Part shown: positions 1 to 8,670 of the stretch, one piece after another
Layout: the number at the start of each line of letters is the position of its first letter
Numbering within the stretch: position 1 is the stretch's first letter
NCBI RefSeq assembly: GCF_946482535.1
Contig: NZ_CAMLRU010000002.1
Coordinates: 1-54,453, forward strand
From: an uncultured Flavobacterium sp.
GTDB taxonomy: Bacteria; Bacteroidota; Bacteroidia; Flavobacteriales; Flavobacteriaceae
Direction: 5' to 3'
DNA: 54,453 nucleotides
The notes under the pieces: model-generated
Seen by the model: the letters and a program-made list of their open reading frames with translations, nothing else
What the model was told of the DNA's origin: nothing
The model's database searches: none
Translations under genes and position numbers: made by a program

Positions 1-409
1 TTAAGCCTAAAAGTTGTTGGAGCATTTTGGCAACTTGTTCTTTGCTGGCATTTCCGTTTCCGGTAATGGCCATTTTTATTTTTTTGGGTTCGTATTCCGT
101 TATCGGAATTTGACGTGATAAACCGGCAGCCATGGCAACTCCTTGCGCTCTGCCCAACTTCAACATCGATTGGACATTTTTACCAAAAAACGGTGCTTCG
201 ATGGCAATTTCATCCGGATGATGGGTTTCTATGAGTTCGATGGTGCGTTCAAAAATGACTTTCAGTTTGGTATAGTGATCATCATATTTGCTTAAAATGA
301 GTTCATTTAATTGCACAAACTCCATTTTTTTGTTGACAACCTTAATCAATCCGAATCCCATGATAGTGGTTCCCGGGTCGATTCCTAATATGATGCGTTC
401 GTTGGCCAA
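1..409 (-). CDS. ruvC: Holliday junction resolvase RuvC, C-terminus cut off by window edge
   Basis: Endonuclease that resolves Holliday junctions together with RuvAB. The reading frame runs leftward from a TTG codon (407-409) and is still open at base 1, so about 136 N-terminal residues are present and the C-terminal part with the last catalytic acidic residues is missing. Visible motifs are LGIDPGTT near the start (first catalytic Asp) and IEAPFFGKN (catalytic Glu), followed by an [10 protein letters not shown] segment, all typical of RuvC. TTG is chosen because it sits just before the conserved [10 protein letters not shown] start and no ATG lies between. It is divergent from the membrane protein gene at 466. 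Confidence 0.93.
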   Translation of the reverse strand, partial: MANERIILGIDPGTTIMGFGLIKVVNKKMEFVQLNELILSKYDDHYTKLKVIFERTIELIETHHPDEIAIEAPFFGKNVQSMLKLGRAQGVAMAAGLSRQIPITEYEPKKIKMAITGNGNASKEQVAKMLQQLLGL

Positions 410-452
410 AAGATTTTTGTTTCAGGTTTCAAGTTTCAAGTATAAAGTTTGC

Positions 453-460
453 TTTCTTTG
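453..460 (+). promoter_or_regulatory. Possible -7 box TTTCTTTG
   Basis: TTTCTTTG differs at one position from the Bacteroidota -7 consensus TAnnTTTG. It lies only 5 bases before the ATG at 466, so the message would be nearly leaderless if this is the promoter. Short TTTCAAG direct repeats (about 427-440) lie just upstream. Confidence 0.3.
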
Positions 461-465
461 TACTC

Positions 466-1389
466 ATGATTTCAATTCCACACAAAGCTAAGCAATTCAT
501 CGTTTTTTTAATCAAACTTTTGATTGTAACTAGTGCTTTTTATTTTATTTATCATCAGCTGACGGAAAATCCCAAATTAGACTGGAATCAATTTCAAAAA
601 TTAGTTCAAAACCATTTCTCGGTTTTAGGAATCATTTTTATTTTTTCATTTAGCGTTGCCAATCGTTATTTAGAAATTCTAAAGTGGCAAAATTTGGTAC
701 TCTTTATCAAACCGATTTCTGTTGGCGAATCGACCAAACAAGTACTTGGTGCGCTTACCGCGAGTATTTTCACCCCAAACGGCTTAGGAGAATACGCCGG
801 GAAAGCCTTGTTTTTCGACAAAAAAAAGACCAAGAAGATCATTTTCCTTAACTTGATTTGCAATGGTATTCAAATGATTTTGACGGTTCTTTTCGGAACA
901 ATCGGATTGTGGATTTTGGGTTACAAGTTTTGGGTTTTGACGATAATCGGAATTTGCATCTTGCTTTTTGGTATTTCATTTTTAACGAAGTCCATCAAAA
1001 TTAAAGGCTATTCTATTACTAAGCTCCTTCAAAAAATCAATGAAATTCCAAAAGCGATTCACCGCAAAAACATCTTATTAGCCATAGGCCGCTATTTGGT
1101 TTTTTCCCATCAGTACTATTTTTTATTTGTGGCTTTTGGCGTAGATTTACCTTATCTGACTTTGATGGCTTCTATTGCAGCCGTTTATTTTTTGGCTTCT
1201 TGTTTACCTAACTTTCAGTTTTTAGACTTTGCCGTCAAAGGAAGTGTGGCGCTTTTTTTCTTTGAAAAATTAGGCGTCAACGAATGGATAGTCGTTTTTA
1301 TCGCCACGCTGATGTGGTTGTTGAATGTAGTGTTACCGGTAGTTATCGGAAGTTATTTTGTCTTAAAATTTAAACCGAAATGGAATTGA
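466..1389 (+). CDS. Lysylphosphatidylglycerol synthase TM-like (UPF0104) membrane protein
   Basis: A 307-residue polytopic inner-membrane protein with about seven to eight hydrophobic segments along its length. It has the flow of the LPG_synthase_TM / UPF0104 / AglD-type family, including the helix near 100 with NGLGEYAGKALFF, a conserved feature of that family (Glu and Gly before a cytoplasmic Lys/Arg-rich loop). No catalytic soluble domain is fused, so it is not an MprF aminoacyl transferase. It overlaps the following glycosyltransferase by 10 bp (1380-1389), so the two are translationally coupled and probably act together in envelope glycolipid or polyprenyl-sugar handling. That role is inference from context. 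Confidence 0.8.
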   Translation: MISIPHKAKQFIVFLIKLLIVTSAFYFIYHQLTENPKLDWNQFQKLVQNHFSVLGIIFIFSFSVANRYLEILKWQNLVLFIKPISVGESTKQVLGALTASIFTPNGLGEYAGKALFFDKKKTKKIIFLNLICNGIQMILTVLFGTIGLWILGYKFWVLTIIGICILLFGISFLTKSIKIKGYSITKLLQKINEIPKAIHRKNILLAIGRYLVFSHQYYFLFVAFGVDLPYLTLMASIAAVYFLASCLPNFQFLDFAVKGSVALFFFEKLGVNEWIVVFIATLMWLLNVVLPVVIGSYFVLKFKPKWN

Positions 1390-2513
1390 TTACAATAGTA
1401 CTTTGCCTGATTTTAGTTGTTTATGTTCTCTTAATGGTCCAATTGATTTTAGGCTATGATAAAGTGAAATCTTTTAAAAGATCGCATCCCGAACCTAAAA
1501 CAGCCTTCTCTATTATTGTTCCGTTTCGCAATGAGGAAAAGAATTTACCCCAACTTTTACAATCGTTTTCGAAGTTGAATTATCCTTATAAATTGATTGA
1601 GATTGTAATGGTAGATGACTTTTCGACTGACAGTTCGGAACGTATATGTATCAAATGGCGATTGGATCACGAATTCTTAGACACTACACTTTTAGAAAAT
1701 TTACGCCTGTCTAATTCTCCAAAAAAAGATGCTATCGGAAGAGCGGTTCCGATTATTAAGCACGATTGGATTATCACCACCGATGCCGATTGTACTGTTC
1801 CGCCAAATTGGTTGCTCACTTTAGACGACTACATCCAAAAACACCAACCGGAAATGATAATCGGTGCGGTTAAATACAAAACCAAAAACAACTGGTTTCA
1901 CCAATTCCAACAGTTGGATTTATTGAGTTTACAAGGTACTACCATAGGCAGTTTCGGGATTGGAAAACCGTTTATGTGTAATGGTGCCAACTTTGCTTAT
2001 ACCAAAAAACTCTTCCATGAAATAGCCGGTTTCAAAGGGATTTCCAAAAATGCCAGCGGTGACGATGTCTTCTTGTTGCAAAAAGCGACTAAAAACCACT
2101 TAGATAAAATTCATTATTTGAAAAATGCCGAAAGCATCGTTAAAACTAAACCCGAAAACGACTTGTTTGATTTCTTTATGCAACGCGTTCGTTGGGCCAG
2201 TAAAACATCAGGTTATCAAAGCAGTTATGCTAAGTTTTTAGCCGTAATAGTCTTGCTGATGAATCTGGGCTTGGTTGTTGGTTGTTGGTTGTCGGTTATT
2301 GGAAAATTGGATTGGAGTATTTTATTGGGTGTGTTTTCGGCTAAATATTTAGTGGATTATTGGTTGCTTTATAAAACCAACAAATACTTATTGAAAGGCC
2401 AATGGCTATTGCCTTTAGCCACCAGTATAATTTATCCTTTTTATTCGAGTTTGGTTGGGATATATTCTTTATTCGGAAACTTTACTTGGAAAGGCAGATC
2501 ATTTTCTAAATAG
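1380..2513 (+). CDS. Family 2 glycosyltransferase, membrane-bound
   Basis: 377 residues: an N-terminal membrane helix (about 4-26), a GT-A glycosyltransferase 2 domain from about 43, and two or three C-terminal membrane helices (from about 285). Visible motifs: SIIVPFRNEE (44-53), the nucleotide-binding VDD (78-80), the metal-binding DAD (135-137), GDD (227-229) as the likely acceptor/base motif, and QRVRW (268-272), the Q/RxxRW signature of processive-type GT2 enzymes. It transfers a nucleotide-activated sugar to an unknown acceptor at the inner membrane. Its ATG lies inside the preceding gene. Its TAG stop codon is the first three bases of an intergenic repeat element. Confidence 0.88.
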   Translation: MELITIVLCLILVVYVLLMVQLILGYDKVKSFKRSHPEPKTAFSIIVPFRNEEKNLPQLLQSFSKLNYPYKLIEIVMVDDFSTDSSERICIKWRLDHEFLDTTLLENLRLSNSPKKDAIGRAVPIIKHDWIITTDADCTVPPNWLLTLDDYIQKHQPEMIIGAVKYKTKNNWFHQFQQLDLLSLQGTTIGSFGIGKPFMCNGANFAYTKKLFHEIAGFKGISKNASGDDVFLLQKATKNHLDKIHYLKNAESIVKTKPENDLFDFFMQRVRWASKTSGYQSSYAKFLAVIVLLMNLGLVVGCWLSVIGKLDWSILLGVFSAKYLVDYWLLYKTNKYLLKGQWLLPLATSIIYPFYSSLVGIYSLFGNFTWKGRSFSK

Positions 2514-2587
2514 CCCGGATGGAAGCGGCATCCTTTTATTTTGAAGGTCAAAATAAAAGATATAGTGGACAGTCGGAAATAGCTCCT
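2511..2587 (-). repeat. Intergenic element copy 1
   Basis: One of seven related intergenic elements. On the minus strand it begins near AGGAGCTATTTCCGACTGTCC and ends GGATGCC..CATCCGGGCTA, with an internal stem (TTTTATTTTG / CAAAATAAAA) around 2533-2558. Closest copy is at 19691-19763. The TAG stop of the preceding glycosyltransferase lies within its edge. Confidence 0.8.
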
Positions 2588-2594
2588 GAAAAAA

Positions 2595-3071
2595 TTACTC
2601 CTGCTTAATAATCACCGGAAGCACAAACTGTGTTTTAACCGGAATGCCTCTTTTGAGTGCCGGGTTTACTTTGGGAAAATCAACCAAACGCGCGCGAAGT
2701 ATACTGTCTATTTTGACGGTATCGTAAGCCACGGAATCTTTGGGAAACTCGGGGTTAAATTCTAAAGTTGCATCGGGTAAAACGGTTACTCTGACTTCTA
2801 TAGTGTCTAATTTTGGGAACATAGTCGCCAACGTATCAATGGCTAATTTCTGTTCGATGGCGGCGGTTAAAAAGTCGAAGAAACATTGTTTGCGTTGGGC
2901 GGCATCGGTTAGTTTTTCGCAATCGCCTACTGATGGATATTCATCGACTTCCTTCCAATTGATTTCCTTCATTTGTTGCTCGAGCAATTCTTGTTCGGAA
3001 GGGACTTTCTTCTCCAAGTATTGGCAGGAAAAACAAAAGGGTAGTAAAAATAAAGCGAGCGCTTTTTTCAT
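2595..3071 (-). CDS. Hypothetical lipoprotein
   Basis: 158 residues starting at the ATG at 3069-3071, which opens a lipoprotein signal peptide with a FSC lipobox about 15 residues in. A further in-frame ATG 30 bases upstream would place a charged tail before the signal and is less likely. The C-terminal half (EVRVTVLPDATLEF..., then PALKRGIPVKTQFVLPV) resembles the TonB C-terminal / energy-transducer-like domain that many flavobacterial periplasmic proteins carry, where the last strand ends in TQFVLPVxI. No enzyme motif seen. It is monocistronic, convergent with the glycosyltransferase. Confidence 0.75.
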   Translation of the reverse strand: MKKALALFLLPFCFSCQYLEKKVPSEQELLEQQMKEINWKEVDEYPSVGDCEKLTDAAQRKQCFFDFLTAAIEQKLAIDTLATMFPKLDTIEVRVTVLPDATLEFNPEFPKDSVAYDTVKIDSILRARLVDFPKVNPALKRGIPVKTQFVLPVIIKQE

Positions 3072-3145
3072 GTAAGGTTTCCATCGGATTAACAGTTTCA
3101 AAAATAAGAAATTATATTCACCAAGTTACGGTTTGTTTAAAAAAG

Positions 3146-3171
3146 AAAAGCCTTCTCGAAAGAAGGCTTTT
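3146..3171 (-). terminator. Rho-independent terminator of the T9SS gene
   Basis: Perfect 11-bp inverted repeat AAAAGCCTTCT / AGAAGGCTTTT with loop CGAA, followed on the minus strand by a T-rich run, just after the stop codon at 3191. Confidence 0.85.
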
Positions 3172-3190
3172 GTATTTAGTGTTTTGAAAT

Positions 3191-6100
3191 TTACTCTACA
3201 ATTAATTTCTTCACTACTTTGAGATTAGTATCTGTAGTCACTTCAAGCAAGTACATTCCTTTTGAAACCGTAGACAAATCAAGGGTTTGGATTGACAAAG
3301 TAGTGGTTGGTTGCTGAGTCATTATTGTTTTACCGGTTACATCGTAAACAGCTATATTGGCAATAGTTCCTTCATTTTTAACTTGTATGGTCACCACATC
3401 GGAAACCGGATTCGGGTAGAAAATAAAGTCGGCGCTTTCAAATTCTCCTATGCCTAATTGTTGTACAAATTCTGTATTAAAAGTATTGGTAATAATCGGC
3501 GGATTAAAGTCGAAATAAATAGAAGCTGTATTTGGAATTACATCACCTATGGCATAGCCGGTTCTTGGTTTTATTTGGAATGTAATATACCCTTTTCCGA
3601 TGTTCGTGTTGGCTACTGAAGGTGGCAACATGATGTCATCAAAAATCCAATTGATGTTGTTTCCAATTCTGTCCATGATGTATGGATGACTGGCACTTAC
3701 CATTCGGATAGAATTTTCGTCTAACTGAGTATCTAAAATATCATTTACCCTAACATTGATGGCATTGGCTGTTCCGGTATTTTCAAAACGAATAGTATAC
3801 GTTAAGTAATCATTGGAAGTAAATGTTGAATACAGTATGCTTTCCCCATGGGCTTCCATTTTGTCATTCGGGTCATAGGCTCCGACTATAATTTGGGTGT
3901 TAGTAGCCGAATTGTTTGCCGGAACTACATCGCCGGTTAACGGAATTATAGAAGCAGTATTAGTCAGCAATCCTCCGATGGTTACTGTTGGAATCGTAGG
4001 AACTTGCAGAGTAACAGTCATTGTTCTTGATTCAAAAGGCAACAAGTTGGAGAAATTATAGGTAAACCCGTTGGTAATTGGGTTTGTCCCCGATTGGGTA
4101 TTGGCTACAATTGACAACAAAGGATCATGATTAAAAGTAACCGTTCCTGAAGCTATGGTTTGGTTACCGTTATTGGTATATACCACTTTATTTTGATAAG
4201 TGAATCCCGGTCTCGGTGCATTGACCGGAACAATGTTTACTGCTAAATCATTGTAGGTTTGCGTTACGGTTATAGGGAAATTATAAGTTTGCATTCCGCC
4301 ACCAATGATAACATTTACATCGCTGTAAGACGCTGTGGTAATCCCATAGGAAGCCGAATAATTCGGGTCGATGGTATAACTCAAATCATAAGAATTTGAA
4401 CCGTTAGTTTCATAAATATTGTAAACTCCGGTTGGCGAAACTATGTTGTGAACATTTCCGTTATTGTTGACTTCATAAGTAAATTGCCCTAACGGGAAGT
4501 TTTGTTCGCCGGTATCTTGGGTGCCGTTATTATTAACATCTAAAAAGGCATTTAAACGCAATCCGGAACAATCTATAGCACCGGTATTGGTAGAATTGGT
4601 TTCTGTGATAGTGATTAATCCCGGTTGATTACTGAAGTTGGTTACCATCAATAAATAATATTGTCCCGGCAAGGCATTAGTAATAAACGGATATTCTACA
4701 GCAGCAGAGGAATAACTACAAGACACAACACTACTCAATAACATACTTTGATTGCCGCATGCTACAGTTGGCGTTGTAAAAGGGCCATACATAACATAAT
4801 CAACATCCAAAGGTTGGCCATTATTTGACATTTGGTTTACTTGTAAGTTGATATTACCGGCCTGACTTATCGGCAAGAAAAACCATGTCGGGTTTGGGGT
4901 AGTGTTTAAACAAGCCGCAGAACCGGAACTGTTTAAATTGGTGGTATTTGCAAAAGGTGTACCAAGTGAACTACACAATGAATTAGCTTGAGAGCAAGTG
5001 TAAGCCACGTTGCAATTGGCAAAAACCTGTAATTGGAAACTATAAATATTGTCGCAACCATCCGCAACAATTTCTCTGACAAAAACCGCTGTGAACTGAC
5101 TTTGTACTCCAATGTTTAAAGCGGAAGGATTAGTGAACGGTACTACTTGATTTTGGGCGTTGGACAGACTCGGGTAATATTCCAGAGTATTGGTTGCATT
5201 AATTTGGGCCTGCACCGCTGTTAAATCAAAAGTAACCACACCGTCATTGTTGTCGTCGCATTGTTGCATGTTGTTCAATGGTGTAACTACTTCTGAAAAG
5301 GTGTCAACAATTACATAGAAAATAAAGACTTGATAAGTTTGAGTAGCATTGTTTTCTAATCTGGCAAAAACTACTTGAGTAGATGAAACACAGTAAGGCG
5401 TAATCAGAGCATTGCTATCGTTCTCAGCATCGGCTGAAGAAGCGTGATAAGTGAGCGTATACTCTGATGGATTTAAAGTATTCATAATAAAAGTGTCATT
5501 GGAAGTAAATTCGAAACAAGCTTGTCCATTACTGCCTACGCACTGTCTTAGATTAACCGGTTGACCGGGTTGAGGCGAACATGCCATCGTGGTAAACTCA
5601 CCCCAATTGGAAGCAGCACTCGTTCCTGAAGCATCACAATTGGCGGTAATATTGAAAAAGTAGTTAGTATCACAAGTTAAATTGGTAACCACATATGGAT
5701 TTACATTAGTAACAAAACTTATAGTCGGAGCTTGGTTCGAGGAGATTTCAATGTTCCAAGAAGTTTCATTGCCTCCTGATGTCCAGCCAAGTACAGCTGA
5801 AGTCTGAGTTACATTAGTCACCATAAGCTGTGTCGGTGCCGGACAATTCGGATTCACACAATCAATGGTAACCAACTCAATCAATCCTATAGAAAAACAA
5901 CCGGTTCCGGCAAAACTTGCAGTATAATAAATGGGCGGTTGATTTGGTGGCATTATAGTGCTAAGATAGCAACTTGGATTTGGGATAGCATTGGTTCCGG
6001 TTTGAGCATCTGCCAAAGTCTGATAATAACTCACAAATACCGAGGTCTGTCCTTGCACAATTTGTCCTTCAACACTGGTTAGATTCCAACAAGGGAAGCT

Positions 6101-6496
6101 TGTCGTAGCATTGGCACAATTGACAACGGTTACAGTAGGTGCTTCGGGAATTGGATTGACGTTTAAGTTATAGGTCAAAATGGTAACCTGATTGGTCGCA
6201 AGGGTTACTATTCTAACAAAAACAATTTGGGTATTGGGAACAATGTTAGAGTAAGGACTTGACATAGGATTGGCTCCTGTAGCCGCATCTGCCTGCGTCT
6301 CGTGATGGGTTATTGCATAATCCTGAGGATTTAAATTTCCTAAGATTTCAAAAGATATTTCTCCCAACCAGAATTCAGCAATCCCGTCATTGTTGTCATC
6401 ACACACATTGTTGAATTGTGAGGGTTGATTAAAATTTTGGGCCAGTAAGATTGAGGTTGAAAAAAATAAAATAAACGTTAGTAATAGTTTCTTCAT
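3191..6496 (-). CDS. Large secreted adhesin-like protein with T9SS type A sorting domain
   Basis: 1101 residues. Signal peptide at 1-19 (ends LLAQ). The N-terminal part has repeated modules beginning with CDDNNDG (about 32 and 410), a motif common in gliding-bacterium surface proteins. A fibronectin type III-like module lies around 218-305 (APTQLMVTNVTQTSAVLGW). The segment near 790-1000 resembles DUF11/CARDB-like repeats. The last 75 residues are a T9SS type A sorting domain (FYPNPVSDVV ... GMYLLEV ... VKKLIVE). It is exported by Sec, then by the type IX system, and anchored or released at the cell surface. Substrate or ligand is not evident. Single gene with its own terminator. Confidence 0.9.
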   Translation of the reverse strand: MKKLLLTFILFFSTSILLAQNFNQPSQFNNVCDDNNDGIAEFWLGEISFEILGNLNPQDYAITHHETQADAATGANPMSSPYSNIVPNTQIVFVRIVTLATNQVTILTYNLNVNPIPEAPTVTVVNCANATTSFPCWNLTSVEGQIVQGQTSVFVSYYQTLADAQTGTNAIPNPSCYLSTIMPPNQPPIYYTASFAGTGCFSIGLIELVTIDCVNPNCPAPTQLMVTNVTQTSAVLGWTSGGNETSWNIEISSNQAPTISFVTNVNPYVVTNLTCDTNYFFNITANCDASGTSAASNWGEFTTMACSPQPGQPVNLRQCVGSNGQACFEFTSNDTFIMNTLNPSEYTLTYHASSADAENDSNALITPYCVSSTQVVFARLENNATQTYQVFIFYVIVDTFSEVVTPLNNMQQCDDNNDGVVTFDLTAVQAQINATNTLEYYPSLSNAQNQVVPFTNPSALNIGVQSQFTAVFVREIVADGCDNIYSFQLQVFANCNVAYTCSQANSLCSSLGTPFANTTNLNSSGSAACLNTTPNPTWFFLPISQAGNINLQVNQMSNNGQPLDVDYVMYGPFTTPTVACGNQSMLLSSVVSCSYSSAAVEYPFITNALPGQYYLLMVTNFSNQPGLITITETNSTNTGAIDCSGLRLNAFLDVNNNGTQDTGEQNFPLGQFTYEVNNNGNVHNIVSPTGVYNIYETNGSNSYDLSYTIDPNYSASYGITTASYSDVNVIIGGGMQTYNFPITVTQTYNDLAVNIVPVNAPRPGFTYQNKVVYTNNGNQTIASGTVTFNHDPLLSIVANTQSGTNPITNGFTYNFSNLLPFESRTMTVTLQVPTIPTVTIGGLLTNTASIIPLTGDVVPANNSATNTQIIVGAYDPNDKMEAHGESILYSTFTSNDYLTYTIRFENTGTANAINVRVNDILDTQLDENSIRMVSASHPYIMDRIGNNINWIFDDIMLPPSVANTNIGKGYITFQIKPRTGYAIGDVIPNTASIYFDFNPPIITNTFNTEFVQQLGIGEFESADFIFYPNPVSDVVTIQVKNEGTIANIAVYDVTGKTIMTQQPTTTLSIQTLDLSTVSKGMYLLEVTTDTNLKVVKKLIVE

Positions 6497-6804
6497 AATA
6501 AATTATTGGTTTGGTTGATTGACAATTGGTTTGTTTTTTGAACAAAACAACGCAAGTTACGAATTTTCAATGAATTGTAACATAAAAAAAACCAAACCTC
6601 TATAAAGCAAAAAAGCCATCTCGTTGTAAAACGAGAAAGCTTTTCATTGGTCTAACTACTAAACCTTGATACGAGTTACAAATTCGTATCGAAACAACAC
6701 AACTAATTTTGAATGACTTAGAGGATTGCTATCCGTAAATGCATTTCATTTGCTTTTTTTGGGAAGCCAAAAAACAGATTTTTTAAAAACCTATTTTGGG
6801 CAAA
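6497..6804. other. Gene-poor intergenic stretch upstream of the T9SS gene
   Basis: About 300 bases without a plausible gene. It contains an imperfect hairpin (6611-6644: AAAAGC..GCTTTT outer stem, CTCGT/ACGAG inner stem), an inverted repeat GATACGA / TCGTATC (6668-6690), and the 5' region of the secreted protein gene. No tRNA, repeat-family element or coding frame recognised. Confidence 0.5.
6611..6644. terminator. Imperfect hairpin, possible terminator
   Basis: Stem AAAAGC/GCTTTT plus CTCGT/ACGAG with an asymmetric internal loop; T-rich on both sides. It has no adjacent gene end, so its role is unclear. It may be a second, distal terminator for the tRNA transcript. Confidence 0.35.
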
Positions 6805-6830
6805 AAAGGATTTCATTTCTGAAATCCTTT
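6805..6830 (-). terminator. Terminator of tRNA-Asp
   Basis: Perfect 10-bp stem AAAGGATTTC / GAAATCCTTT with a 6-base loop and a T run on the minus strand, placed 12 bases past the 3' end of the tRNA. Confidence 0.8.
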
Positions 6831-6841
6831 CCCAATTTTAG

Positions 6842-6915
6842 CGGTCTGGACGGGACTCGAACCCGCGACCCCATGCGTGACAGGCATGTATTCTAACCAA
6901 CTGAACTACCAAACC
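6842..6915 (-). tRNA. tRNA-Asp (anticodon GTC)
   Basis: A 74-base cloverleaf on the minus strand. Acceptor stem GGTTTGG/CCAGACC (one G-U pair), anticodon stem CATGC/GCATG with loop CTGTCAC giving anticodon GTC, and T-loop GGGTTCGAGTCCC. Discriminator base is G; the 3' CCA is not encoded. The tRNA stands alone. Confidence 0.96.
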
Positions 6916-7001
6916 ATCGCTTAATTGCGGTTGCAAATATACAACTGATTTTGAATTCTGCAACATTTTTTATCTAAAAAAACAAAAATGATTTAGCTGC
7001 C

Positions 7002-7928
7002 CTAACCAAACATTTGTTTTTCAACAAAGTATGTCGTTAATATTTTTTCAAAAGAATCCTCTACAGCTACCGGTACGTACTTAATTTTGTTTTGAGCACA
7101 GGTCATCGCTAAGGTTTTGAAATACTCATTTGCCTTTTCTTCATAGGCTTCTTTAATCGAATCGGCAAAAATATTGATTTGTTCACCGGTTTCTAAATCG
7201 ATAAATTTTCGTGGTGCGTTGTCGAAATTGAAGTTGAGCTCGGTTTTTTTATCAATGACATGGAACACTACTACTTTATGCTTGTTGTGTTTTAAATGTT
7301 GCAGGGCATTAAATAGCGCTTCGCGATTGCCGGTTTGAAACATATCGGTAAACAAAATAATCATCGAACGTCGGTGGATTTTCTCGGCTATTTGGTGCAA
7401 AAAAGTTATCGTGTCTGTGTTTTTAGACACTTTGGGATTTTCGAGCAACTCTTCGAGCTTGTTTAAAATCATGCGGTGGTGGCGATCGCTGCCTTTTTCG
7501 GGTGCGTAATATTCATAAGTGTCCGAATACACGCTTAAGCCAACGGCATCGCGTTGTTTTTTGAGCAAGTTCATTAAAACGGCTGAAGCCAATACTGAAA
7601 ACCCTATTTTATTGTGGTAAAACGGTTCGTTGCTTTTTAATTTGGGATAATGCATCGAGGAGGAATTATCGACTATTAAATGACAACGAAGGTTGGTTTC
7701 TTCTTCGAATTTTTTGGTGTACAATCTGTCGGTTTTGGCAAATAATTTCCAATCGATATGCTTGGTACTTTCGCCTGAATTGTAGACTTTATGCTCTGCA
7801 AATTCGGCGGAAAATCCGTGAAAAGGTGATTTGTGCATCCCCGAGATAAAGCCTTCCACTACTTGGTTGGCTAATAATTCGAGATGTTTAAAACCGGAAA
7901 CGAGTTCTTTTTGTTCTTCAATCTTCAT
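7002..7928 (-). CDS. DUF58 domain protein (vWA-like)
   Basis: 308 residues from the ATG at 7926-7928 (MKIEEQKELV). The frame is open for 40 more codons upstream, but that part runs into an intergenic repeat element, so the internal ATG is preferred. Motif GESTKHIDWKLFAKTDRLY (about 52-70) is the DUF58 signature, followed by a vWA-like fold with DNSSSM (87-92), a MIDAS-like DxSxS. DUF58 proteins usually work with a MoxR AAA+ ATPase and vWA membrane proteins in envelope or stress functions; no moxR gene is in this window. It is downstream of trxA on the same strand but separated by a terminator and a repeat. Confidence 0.88.
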   Translation of the reverse strand: MKIEEQKELVSGFKHLELLANQVVEGFISGMHKSPFHGFSAEFAEHKVYNSGESTKHIDWKLFAKTDRLYTKKFEEETNLRCHLIVDNSSSMHYPKLKSNEPFYHNKIGFSVLASAVLMNLLKKQRDAVGLSVYSDTYEYYAPEKGSDRHHRMILNKLEELLENPKVSKNTDTITFLHQIAEKIHRRSMIILFTDMFQTGNREALFNALQHLKHNKHKVVVFHVIDKKTELNFNFDNAPRKFIDLETGEQINIFADSIKEAYEEKANEYFKTLAMTCAQNKIKYVPVAVEDSFEKILTTYFVEKQMFG

Positions 7929-8030
7929 GATTACTTCGTCAGTTCGCCCTACTTGCGCTAGGCTCGTGTCAAATATAGGTAAAATTGAATGACTTAAAAA
8001 GTTATCCTGTAAATTGCTGAAAGTGAATTT

Positions 8031-8087
8031 TAGCCCCGATTGGAGCAAACTACCGCGTAGTGCGGAAAGCGGGACAGGACGTCCTAA
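8031..8087 (-). repeat. Intergenic element copy 2
   Basis: On the minus strand: TTAGGACGTCCTGTCCCGCT, then TTCCGCACTACGCGGTAGTT and end TCCAATCGGGGCTA. Very similar to the copy at 17200-17255. The CCGC..GCGG core can form a short hairpin. It lies in the leader of the DUF58 gene. Confidence 0.8.
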
Positions 8088-8120
8088 AAACTACAAAACG
8101 CATGCTTCTGACCATAAAAA

Positions 8121-8144
8121 AAGGCCTAACTTTCGTTAGACCTT
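8121..8144 (-). terminator. Terminator of trxA
   Basis: Stem AAGG-CTAAC / GTTAG-CCTT with one mismatch and a TTTC loop, about 20 bases after the trxA stop; T-rich on the minus strand. Confidence 0.75.
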
Positions 8145-8165
8145 AGTTTCTTTTTCATTGGTATT

Positions 8166-8483
8166 TTACAACAAGGCGTCGATAGCATCGGTATAAGTTT
8201 TCTTTGGAGCAACGCCTACTTGACGTCCTACTACTTCACCGTTTTGGAACACCAAAACCGTTGGAATGTTACGCACGCCGTATTTGGCAGCAAACTCTTG
8301 GTTTGCATCTACGTCTACTTTTCCAACCACTGCTTTGCCTTCGTATTCTGAAGATATCTCATCGATAACCGGACCAACCATACGACAAGGACCACACCAA
8401 GCTGCCCAAAAATCGACTACTACGGGTTTGTCTGATTTTAATACTACTTCGTCAAAAGTAGCATCGGTAATTGCTAAAGCCAT
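8166..8483 (-). CDS. trxA: Thioredoxin
   Basis: 105 residues, the normal size for cytoplasmic thioredoxin 1. Active site WCGPC at 29-33 (C30, C33), preceded by VVDFWAA. The cis-proline motif NIPTVLVF and the Gly of [12 protein letters not shown] are present. It reduces disulfides in cytoplasmic proteins, itself reduced by thioredoxin reductase (not in the window). No signal peptide. A -7 box lies at 8521-8528 and it has its own terminator. Confidence 0.97.
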   Translation of the reverse strand: MALAITDATFDEVVLKSDKPVVVDFWAAWCGPCRMVGPVIDEISSEYEGKAVVGKVDVDANQEFAAKYGVRNIPTVLVFQNGEVVGRQVGVAPKKTYTDAIDALL

Positions 8484-8520
8484 ATTTTATTTTTTTAAAA
8501 TTATTGTATTTATTTGAAGG

Positions 8521-8528
8521 CAAAATTA
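8521..8528 (-). promoter_or_regulatory. -7 promoter box of trxA
   Basis: TAATTTTG on the minus strand matches TAnnTTTG, 37 bases before the trxA ATG. Confidence 0.55.
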
Positions 8529-8642
8529 GGCATTTTATTTGGTATTTCTGTACTAAAAAAATTAGATTTGACTATAACTGCATTTGCAAAGCTGATGACT
8601 GCTTAATTTTTAATTCGGATTTTGTCAGCTTGTATTTTAAGT

Positions 8643-8650
8643 TATATTTG
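8643..8650 (+). promoter_or_regulatory. -7 promoter box of the O-antigen-ligase-like gene
   Basis: TATATTTG matches TAnnTTTG exactly, 20 bases upstream of the ATG at 8671. Confidence 0.55.
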
Positions 8651-8670
8651 TTTCCAATATCTTACTTCTG

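Noticed and set aside
7929..8048. 40 extra codons at the start of the DUF58 gene
   Set aside because: The extra part runs into intergenic element copy 2 and has no similarity to DUF58; the internal ATG gives the normal start.
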